Of a stretch of 46,790 nucleotides of DNA, positions 41,322 through 46,790 are shown in pieces. Under the pieces are notes generated by a model. It was not told where the DNA came from and did no database searches. It saw only the letters and a list, made by a program, of their open reading frames with translations. The stretch is from positions 1 to 46,790 of the IMG/VR virus record IMGVR_UViG_3300029268_000033, one strand, 5' to 3'. Both the position numbers and the translations under genes were made by a program. The DNA is from a virus. Position 1 is the first letter of the stretch; the number at the start of each line of letters is the position of its first letter.

Positions 41322-42284
41322 ATGGTACCGAGTGATAACAATAAAAAGTTTTCTAATTATATTTGGTGTGAAAAATATAGACCAAACACTGTAAAAGATG
41401 TTATATTACCAAAACAGTTTACAAAACTTTTTAATCAAATTATAAAAGCTAAAGAAATTCCTCATCTATTGCTCTACTCTAATTGCAGTGGTAGTGGAAA
41501 AACAACATTAGCTAAAGCTCTCTGTAACGATGTAAAGGCTAACTACCTTTACATCAATACTTCATCTGATAGTGGTATAGATACATTAAGATCCCGTATT
41601 ATGAAATTTGCTACAACTAAATCAATTTATTCTAATCAACCAAAAGTTGTTATATTAGATGAGTTTGATGGAGCTGGAATAAATTTACAACAAGGTCTTC
41701 GATCTCCAATGGAAGAGCTCTCAAATACATGTCGTTTTATTCTAACATGTAATTACAAAAGTAAAATTATTAACCCACTACAATCAAGATGTCAAGTTAT
41801 TGATTTCAATATGACTGAAAAATCAGTTGTGGAAGAAATAAAACCAAAGATATTTAAAAGGTTATGTGGTATTTTAACTGTTGAAGAAGTACAATTCGAT
41901 CAAGATACAATCAAACAACTTGTAGATACATTTTATCCAGATATGAGAAAAATGTTGAATTTGCTTCAACAGTTTGCAAATCAAAATAATAATATTATAG
42001 ATAATAGTGTATTTAATTTTGAGTGTGTTGATCAGCAGTTTTTTGACATGATTATAAATTATGAATTTCAGCGCGCTCGTAGATATATTATTGAGAGCAA
42101 TCACAATATAGATGAAATGTATAAAGCTCTTAACGATTATCTCTTACCAAAAGCTCCTAAAGATAAAGTTCCACAACTCATTATAACTATAGCAGAATAC
42201 ATGTATAGAAGTGCTTTTGTTGTAGACAAAGAAATTAATTTAGCTGCATGTATTATGGAAATTATTAGTATATTACAAGGATAA
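41322..42284 (+). CDS. 44: Clamp loader large subunit gp44
   Basis: A 320-residue AAA+ ATPase (T4 gp44 319). It has WCEKYRPNTVKDVILP (15-30), Walker A SNCSGSGKTT (53-62), Walker B VVILDEFDGAG (109-119), and the SRC arginine finger motif in LQSRCQVIDF (about 153-162). It opens the gp45 ring with gp62. Ribosome binding site is weak, and the start is close to the preceding stop. Confidence 0.93.
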   Translation: MVPSDNNKKFSNYIWCEKYRPNTVKDVILPKQFTKLFNQIIKAKEIPHLLLYSNCSGSGKTTLAKALCNDVKANYLYINTSSDSGIDTLRSRIMKFATTKSIYSNQPKVVILDEFDGAGINLQQGLRSPMEELSNTCRFILTCNYKSKIINPLQSRCQVIDFNMTEKSVVEEIKPKIFKRLCGILTVEEVQFDQDTIKQLVDTFYPDMRKMLNLLQQFANQNNNIIDNSVFNFECVDQQFFDMIINYEFQRARRYIIESNHNIDEMYKALNDYLLPKAPKDKVPQLIITIAEYMYRSAFVVDKEINLAACIMEIISILQG

Positions 42285-42289
42285 ATAAT

Positions 42290-43096
42290 ATGATTAAATT
42301 TATTGTTTCAGTTGGCAATAATGCAGTATTCAATAATTATATAGGACCATGCATAAAACAGTTAAATGTGCCAACCTGTATAGTACAAAATAGTGATAAT
42401 ATTGTTGAAAGTATTTTTGATAAATATAATAAAGGAATAGATGCATTACAGCGTACAAATGGAACACAAATAGCGTCTGATGATGCTATTTGTTTTGTTC
42501 ATGAAGATGTTAAAATCATTGACCCTTATTTTATGGCAAAAGTGTCTACTATTTTTGAACAGAAGCCTGATGTTGGATTGTTGGGATGTGTTGGCACAAC
42601 ACATTTATATAATCATTGTGCTTGGTATTTAAATGAATCTGGACAAATGGATAGATCATCTTCTAATCTTCATGGACATTTAATGCAAGAATTAAATAAT
42701 CAAAAACCATACGAAAGTGTTTTTGGTAAATCTATTGGTTATTATGATGATTTATGTGTAGTTGATGGATTTTTCATTGTTATTAGAGGAGATTTAATCA
42801 ACAGAGGTTTAAGATTTGATAATGCTGTGTATAGTGGCTATGATTTTTATGATTTAGATATATGTATGCAAGTTCTTGAAATGGGTTATAAGATTGCAGT
42901 AGCTGATATACTTATGCTTCATAAAAGTGAGGGAGCTGGTGTTAACAAGCCAAATTGGCAAGTTGCTAAGTTTGCCTTTCAAGAGAAGTGGAAAAAGAAG
43001 GGTAAAAGGTTTCCAATTACTACAAATCAATTTAAACATGTTGATTTAAACAAACCTGAAAAAATTAACGAAGATGTTACAGTAATAGAGATTTAA
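42290..43096 (+). CDS. GT2-like glycosyltransferase-fold protein
   Basis: A 268-residue protein with GT-A features: an N-terminal FIVSVGNN strand, NKGIDALQRTNG, ICFVHEDVKIIDPYF (about 68-82; the HEDV takes the DxD-like place), VDGFFIVIRGDLI and YDLDICMQVLEMGYKIAVAD (about 184-203) then HKSEG. This layout is common in GT2 proteins of large phages and mobile elements. Acceptor unknown. It is inserted between genes 44 and 62, which are adjacent in T4. Confidence 0.75.
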   Translation: MIKFIVSVGNNAVFNNYIGPCIKQLNVPTCIVQNSDNIVESIFDKYNKGIDALQRTNGTQIASDDAICFVHEDVKIIDPYFMAKVSTIFEQKPDVGLLGCVGTTHLYNHCAWYLNESGQMDRSSSNLHGHLMQELNNQKPYESVFGKSIGYYDDLCVVDGFFIVIRGDLINRGLRFDNAVYSGYDFYDLDICMQVLEMGYKIAVADILMLHKSEGAGVNKPNWQVAKFAFQEKWKKKGKRFPITTNQFKHVDLNKPEKINEDVTVIEI

Positions 43097-43306
43097 ATGT
43101 TGAAAATTAAACTTACAAAAAATTATGATATATGTATAAGCATTGGAAGAAAATATTTTCTACCATTTATACTATTTACTGATCTAAGCAATAAACCTGA
43201 ACGGTTCATTGTTGGCATTGATAGAGTTTTATGTGTTGAGCTTCTGTTTGTTAGAATTGAATTTATAAGCACTCTTGACCAAAAATTTTCTATGAGAGAT
43301 GTATAG
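43097..43306 (+). CDS. Small hypothetical protein
   Basis: A 69-residue protein, hydrophobic and basic, with FFLPFILF-like YFLPFILFTD (about 20-29) but too short for a sure membrane segment. It is directly downstream of the GT2-like gene with no gap and overlaps the GTG of gene 62 (TAGTG). It lies near where T4 has the repressor gene regA, but is much shorter and I see no RegA similarity. Confidence 0.5.
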   Translation: MLKIKLTKNYDICISIGRKYFLPFILFTDLSNKPERFIVGIDRVLCVELLFVRIEFISTLDQKFSMRDV

Positions 43307-43779
43307 TGAAAAAACGAACCAAAATAGTAGATGAAAAAATTAAAGATAAATCTTTTTTTGATTACTTAAATGATGTAACAGTTACAAAGATTGATTTTGA
43401 TGATACATCAGACACTGTAAAAAACTACACACCATATTTAATAAATAGGTATATATCAATGTGCAATATGTATATACCATATGTTAATGAGATAAATAAA
43501 TTTAATGTTTCGAAAAGTGTACATTATAAATATTTCCAGACTCTATTACCCCAGAGAAAGCAATATTTTAGCTATATTCAAAAAAAGAAAAAATTTGACG
43601 TTGAAGTTAAACAGAAAATAGCATCTTATTTTCAAATTAGTATAAAAGAGGTAGAAAAATATGCTGAAATTCTCTCGGAACAACAATTTAACGAAATTTG
43701 CAACGCCTTTGATTATGGCAAACAAGGCAGTTCAAGTAAAACTAAAAAAGCTGCTGTACACACCTCCAATGGAGGGTAA
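43306..43779 (+). CDS. 62: Clamp loader small subunit gp62
   Basis: A 157-residue helical protein (T4 gp62 187). It has a SFFDYLNDVTVTKIDF start, TPYLINRYISMCNMYIPYVNEINKF (about 44-68; compare the KF-Q-P layout of T4), KYFQTLLPQRKQYFSYIQKKKKF and IASYFQISIKEVEKYAEILSEQQFNEI, the family order. It holds the gp44 ring together at the clamp. It uses GTG as start, overlapping the preceding stop. The last 119 bases overlap the next frame. Confidence 0.75.
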   Translation: MKKRTKIVDEKIKDKSFFDYLNDVTVTKIDFDDTSDTVKNYTPYLINRYISMCNMYIPYVNEINKFNVSKSVHYKYFQTLLPQRKQYFSYIQKKKKFDVEVKQKIASYFQISIKEVEKYAEILSEQQFNEICNAFDYGKQGSSSKTKKAAVHTSNGG

Positions 43780-44227
43780 CGGTGATGCTTGTTGGTGTCC
43801 TATTGTTGTAAAAAATAGAGATGCTTTGATTAGTTGGCTTGGTGGTTATAATTTTATGAGAGATTTTGCGGAATCCATTTTTGAAGTTAAATTAGGCAAT
43901 ATTAGATTACCCATTAGTTCTAATCGATTTAATGATATAATGCCAAATGGACGAAGACTTGGTAAAATGAGCAAAAAAGAACAACAAGATTATCTAAATC
44001 AAGTTGTTGATCAAAAGGTAGATCAGATGAATGATGAGGTCCATAAAAGTGAGATGAATGTAATGGATCCAGTTTTTTTAGACATTGAATGTCCTAAGTG
44101 TGGAATTCCATATATATTTGACACATCTGATGATATACCTCATGTAAACTTTAACTGTAATACGTGTGGAGCATTGATAATACAATATACAGGTCATGAT
44201 GATGAAGAGTATTTATTTGACGGCTAA
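43661..44227 (+). CDS. Zinc-ribbon protein overlapping gene 62
   Basis: A protein of up to 188 residues with CWCPIVVKNRDALISWLGGYNF and a C-terminal zinc ribbon IECPKCGIPY (about 144) ... NFNCNTCGALI (about 166). The start is unsure: ATG 43661 has GAGGT before it but makes 119 bases of overlap with gene 62; Met19 at 43715 fits the conserved part (VQVKLKKLLY) but has no site. Similar zinc-ribbon proteins occur near clamp loaders in other large phages; function unknown, perhaps RNA polymerase or DNA contacting. Confidence 0.65.
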   Translation: MLKFSRNNNLTKFATPLIMANKAVQVKLKKLLYTPPMEGNGDACWCPIVVKNRDALISWLGGYNFMRDFAESIFEVKLGNIRLPISSNRFNDIMPNGRRLGKMSKKEQQDYLNQVVDQKVDQMNDEVHKSEMNVMDPVFLDIECPKCGIPYIFDTSDDIPHVNFNCNTCGALIIQYTGHDDEEYLFDG

Positions 44228-44239
44228 ATAGGAGAAATT

Positions 44240-44425
44240 ATGAGCAAAAAAATTCTTAAAAATTCAGTGAAGTGTAGAAAGTGTGGAGAAACAGTTGAAT
44301 CTTTTTCAGAATCTACTTTTACTTCATGTAAATGTGGAGAAACTAAAATTTCAGGAGGTTTTCTTCAGTTGATTAGAGAAGGAAGTAACTTTGATGAATT
44401 ATCACAGTTTTATTTAACGGAGTAA
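44240..44425 (+). CDS. Small zinc-ribbon protein
   Basis: A 61-residue protein with CRKCGE (about 12-17) and CKCGE (about 30-34), giving a four-cysteine zinc ribbon, and a hydrophilic C-terminal extension. TAGGAGA precedes the ATG. No specific function is recognised. Confidence 0.7.
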   Translation: MSKKILKNSVKCRKCGETVESFSESTFTSCKCGETKISGGFLQLIREGSNFDELSQFYLTE

Positions 44426-44432
44426 TTAAATT

Positions 44433-44699
44433 ATGCCTATGTTTGATTTTAAGTGTAATAAGTGTGGTTTTAAGGATGAATTTCAAGATGGTGTAAATGT
44501 ACCTCCATCTTTAAAAGTTCCAGAAAAATGTCCAAAATGTAATGAAGGACTTCTTGAAAAGCAATTTTCTCCAGGAGGACAAAGTTTTGATATAATTGGT
44601 TCGTGTTATATGAACGATTATGGAAAACATGCATGGAAGAAAAATATGAATACAGTTGAAAAAGCTGCTGTGTTAGCAGGAAACAAAAACCCATATTAA
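44433..44699 (+). CDS. FmdB-like zinc-ribbon protein
   Basis: An 88-residue protein starting MPMFDFKCNKCGFKDE with a second CPKC (about 34-37), the FmdB/CxxC-CxxC putative regulatory protein layout; the C-terminal half (HAWKKNMNTVEKAAVLAGNKNPY) is phage specific. Such proteins are common in phages with unknown roles. It lies in a run of three zinc-binding genes. Confidence 0.75.
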   Translation: MPMFDFKCNKCGFKDEFQDGVNVPPSLKVPEKCPKCNEGLLEKQFSPGGQSFDIIGSCYMNDYGKHAWKKNMNTVEKAAVLAGNKNPY

Positions 44700-44722
44700 A
44701 TAGGAGTAACAAGGGTGTTGCT

Positions 44723-44899
44723 ATGGATGTAAAAGAGATTCGCTATCTAAATAAGACTGATAAAAAGCGCAATAATAAGTTTGATAAAAAAAGCTCAAGA
44801 TTTAAAGATATGTATCAAGAGAGCAAACTTACTAAGCAAAGTTATAAAAGAGATAATCATAAAACTTTTCATGATTATTTAGAAGAAGAAATCAATTAA
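44723..44899 (+). CDS. Small basic hypothetical protein
   Basis: A 58-residue protein, MDVKEIRYLNKTDKKRNNK at the start and DYLEEEIN at the end; very Lys-rich. It fills the gap between the FmdB-like gene and the endolysin, has AAGGGTG six bases before its ATG, and its stop is adjacent to the endolysin ribosome binding site. That packing supports it being a real gene despite its size. Confidence 0.55.
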   Translation: MDVKEIRYLNKTDKKRNNKFDKKSSRFKDMYQESKLTKQSYKRDNHKTFHDYLEEEIN

Positions 44900-44909
44900 G
44901 GAGATTATT

Positions 44910-45308
44910 ATGCCATCTTTTGGCAAAGTGTCAAAACAGCGATTGTCAACATGTGATAAGCCACTAATAGATCTGTTTAACGAAGTTGTTAAACATTTTG
45001 ATTGCTTTGTTGTTTGTGGGACTCGATCTAAAGAAGATCAAGAAGCAGCATTTAATGCAGGTAATAGCAAGTTACATTATCCTAATTCAAAACATAACAA
45101 TCTACCATCAAAAGCAATAGATGTGGCCCCATACCTAAATGGAGCTATTAATTGGGATCCTCGTGAGTGTTTATATTTTGCAGGAGTTGTAAAAGGTATA
45201 GCTGCTATGATGGGAATTAAAATTAGATATGGTGGAGATTGGGACAGTGATAATAATATAATCGAAAACAAATTTAACGATTTGGTGCATTTTGAGATAT
45301 TAGAATAA
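44910..45308 (+). CDS. Endolysin, M15-type peptidase
   Basis: A 132-residue zinc peptidase of the VanY/L-alanyl-D-glutamate type. It has VCGTRSKEDQEAAFNAGNSKL, then the metal motif with SKHNNLPSKAIDVAPY (about 61-76; His and Asp ligands) and the terminal LVHFEI with the third His. It would cut peptidoglycan cross-links to release progeny. No membrane segment or signal peptide, so it needs a holin; none is seen in this window. AAGGAG precedes the ATG. Confidence 0.88.
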   Translation: MPSFGKVSKQRLSTCDKPLIDLFNEVVKHFDCFVVCGTRSKEDQEAAFNAGNSKLHYPNSKHNNLPSKAIDVAPYLNGAINWDPRECLYFAGVVKGIAAMMGIKIRYGGDWDSDNNIIENKFNDLVHFEILE

Positions 45309-45312
45309 AAAG

Positions 45313-45342
45313 TTGCTCCTTAATAAGTTTTTAATGTATATT
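45313..45342 (+). promoter_or_regulatory. Promoter candidate for RNA ligase gene
   Basis: TTGCTC (45313-45318), 18 bases, TATATT (45337-45342), in the gap after the endolysin stop. The -10 and the spacing equal those of the other sites; the -35 matches only at TTG, so it is the weakest of the set. Confidence 0.4.
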
Positions 45343-45369
45343 TATATTATACTTATTAAGGAGACATTT

Positions 45370-46365
45370 ATGAACACATTCACAGATATTGGTCAGTTTC
45401 GCACTCTAATACATAACGTCAAATCTAACTTCGACTATCAGGGCCAAGATGAGTCAGACGAACCCATCTACAGACATGAACAGCCCTATCCAACCCTCCC
45501 ATTTCGAGGCACTGTCAAGCTTCACGGCTCTAATGCTGGAATAGTCCTATACAAAGATAATCATATTGAATATCAGAGCCGTGAACGCGTCCTATCTATT
45601 ACACAAGATAATGCTGGTTTCATGCTACATATGCTTAATGTTGATGTCAAAAGCCTATTTGACAATATACCATTTAATGATAATATTGCTATTTTTGGAG
45701 AATGGTGTGGATCAAGCATTCAAAAGGGCGTTGCCATAACCAATCTTCCTAAAATGTGGGTAATTTTTGCTGTTAAAGTTGATAATGTGTACCAAGACAT
45801 GTCAAACTTTAAACATCTTAAAATGGAAGATAATAGAATATTCAATATTCTTCAGTTCCCAACATTTAACATTGATATTGATTTTGAACATCCAGAAATA
45901 GCACAGAATAAACTTGTTGAGTTGACAATTGATGTAGAGACTCAATGTCCTGTTGGAAAGTACTTTGGAGTTGATGGTGTTGGAGAAGGTATTGTGTGGG
46001 AATATGTTGATGCCTCCAAACGATATATCTTTAAGGTAAAAGGTGAAAAGCATCAGAGCAGCAAAATAAAAAAGCTTGTGTCTGTTGATGTTGAAGAACT
46101 AAACACCATTAACGAGTTTGTTGATTATGCTCTGACAGAAAGCCGCCTTAAACAGGGTATAGAAAAACTTCGAGAGAATGGTATAGATATTGATGTTAAA
46201 TCTACAGGCGCTTATCTAAAATGGATAGCTAACGATGTCATGAAAGAAGAAATGGACACTATTGTTAAAAATCAGATTAATGTCAAAAAGGTTGGAGGGG
46301 TCATATCTCAAAAAGCCCGACACTTCTGGTTGACTTTCCTAAATTCAGAGGCAGGTATTAAGTGA
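45370..46365 (+). CDS. rnlB: RNA ligase 2 (Rnl2 family)
   Basis: A 331-residue ligase, matching T4 Rnl2 (334). The start ATG 45370 has AAGGAGA; an in-frame ATG further upstream lacks one and falls in the promoter. Adenylation motif FRGTVKLHGSNAGI (45-58, Lys50), EYQSRERVL, FGEWCG (motif III type), VGEGIVWE (motif IV) and FKVKGEKH (motif V) are all present, with a helical C-terminal domain. It seals nicks in dsRNA. The first 250 or so bases are visibly more C+G-rich than the neighbourhood. Confidence 0.92.
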   Translation: MNTFTDIGQFRTLIHNVKSNFDYQGQDESDEPIYRHEQPYPTLPFRGTVKLHGSNAGIVLYKDNHIEYQSRERVLSITQDNAGFMLHMLNVDVKSLFDNIPFNDNIAIFGEWCGSSIQKGVAITNLPKMWVIFAVKVDNVYQDMSNFKHLKMEDNRIFNILQFPTFNIDIDFEHPEIAQNKLVELTIDVETQCPVGKYFGVDGVGEGIVWEYVDASKRYIFKVKGEKHQSSKIKKLVSVDVEELNTINEFVDYALTESRLKQGIEKLRENGIDIDVKSTGAYLKWIANDVMKEEMDTIVKNQINVKKVGGVISQKARHFWLTFLNSEAGIK

Positions 46366-46790
46366 AGAAGTATGTTCACAAGGATGATGAGTACACAACA
46401 GACTTTAGTGTGTTTTTGGATTCTTTAAAAGAACCTAAATCTATTTGGACTAAATTCAACAGATTTCTATGGCGGTTTTATGATCGCTGTATAGATCCTA
46501 AAAATTGGTATTATAGATTTAAAAATATTGTGAAGTGGATTCAGTGGGGATTCAATCCAAGAGATATATGGTCGCTTGACCACACTACATCAAAATGGAT
46601 ACTTCCTCGTTTGATGAAACTTAAAGAAGTTAAACATGGTGTTCCTATTGGTGTTTATGAACTGCTTGTTGAAAAAGGTATATGTCTTGAAAATAATTCT
46701 TCTGAACAATATCAAGAGCTTGAAAAGATTTGGGATGAAGTTCTTTGCAAGATGATAAAAAGTTTTCAGATGGTTGTTGACGATGATTGG
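46362..46790 (+). CDS. Conserved phage protein, partial at right edge
   Basis: The frame opens with a GTG that overlaps the RNA ligase stop (GTGA) and stays open for 143 codons to the window end. It encodes aromatic and basic sequence, including RFYDRCIDPKNWYYRFK, KWIQWGFNPRDIWSLD and WDEVLCKMIKSF. I recognise the K-W-x-x-x-G-x-x-x-x-D-x-W-x-x-D pattern from proteins common in large myophages with no known function. No internal stop and the family resemblance support it; the C-terminus is missing. Confidence 0.65.
   Translation, partial: MKKYVHKDDEYTTDFSVFLDSLKEPKSIWTKFNRFLWRFYDRCIDPKNWYYRFKNIVKWIQWGFNPRDIWSLDHTTSKWILPRLMKLKEVKHGVPIGVYELLVEKGICLENNSSEQYQELEKIWDEVLCKMIKSFQMVVDDDW

Noticed and set aside
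43525-43532. TATAAATA on the plus strand as a late promoter
   Set aside because: It is inside the coding sequence of gene 62 with no late gene start at a suitable distance, and chance octamers are expected in AT-rich DNA.
1-46790. CRISPR array, tRNA genes or insertion sequences
   Set aside because: No regularly spaced direct repeats, no cloverleaf with a TTCGA-type arm, and no transposase or terminal repeats were seen; a tRNA scan could still find a divergent one.

Overview
This window looks like part of the genome of a T4-superfamily myovirus (tailed phage). The evidence is a near-complete T4-type replication, recombination and late-transcription set (gp43, gp44, gp45, gp62, gp41, gp61, gp59, gp32, UvsX, UvsY, UvsW, gp46/47, RNase H, gp55, a probable gp33) together with T4-type head genes (gp20, a gp67-like core protein, the start of a probable gp21, gp4, gp14-like neck proteins). 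The DNA is very AT-rich, genes are packed with 1-20 base overlaps, and there are almost no tRNA-like or host-like genes. It is clearly divergent from T4: it carries a bacterial-type GroES instead of gp31, an adenosylcobalamin-type (class II) ribonucleotide reductase, a FolE2/QueD/QueE/DpdA-like deazaguanine set, and Vsr-like free-standing homing endonucleases. The host cannot be read from the sequence.

Layout. Positions 1-14703 run leftward. From the centre outwards: uvsY and uvsW, then virion genes (unknown small proteins, two tandem gp14-like neck proteins, a large structural protein, a PKD-domain protein, a collagen-repeat protein), then an unusual block with a polymerase-beta-fold nucleotidyltransferase, a homing endonuclease and a ligase-fold nucleotidyltransferase, then small conserved proteins, the portal gp20, the gp67-like core protein and the first codons of the prohead protease. 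Exact T4-type late octamers (TATAAATA) sit just upstream of two of these genes.

Positions 14704-15111 are a non-coding divergent switch region with four short perfect hairpins, an AT-rich tract and outward promoters on both strands; its position upstream of uvsY resembles T4 ori(uvsY). Positions 15112-46790 run rightward: gp46, gp55, gp47, a GT4-like glycosyltransferase, a DHH phosphoesterase, DNA polymerase, GroES, UvsX, gp41, gp33-like, gp59, gp32, a terminator, primase gp61, a RuvC-like resolvase, RNase H, gp4, class II RNR, then a nucleotide/7-deazaguanine block (queE, homing endonuclease, queD, phosphoribosyltransferase, dCTP deaminase/dUTPase-like, QueD-like T-fold candidate, P-loop kinase, dpdA-like, folE2), then the sliding clamp and clamp loader, a GT2-like protein, small zinc-ribbon proteins, an M15 endolysin and RNA ligase 2.

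Most interesting points: (1) four proteins in the head block begin with a leader resembling the T4 capsid-targeting sequence ending in a gp21-type (I/L)xE cleavage site, so a ligase-fold and a Pol-beta-fold nucleotidyltransferase may be packaged and injected; (2) these two unrelated enzymes share a ~37-residue cassette; (3) a DNA 7-deazaguanine modification route with no QueC in the window, compatible with a carboxy-deazaguanine base; (4) a recurrent promoter TTGAcT-N17/18-TATATT; (5) matching clamp-binding-like termini on gp43, the gp33-like protein and RNase H.
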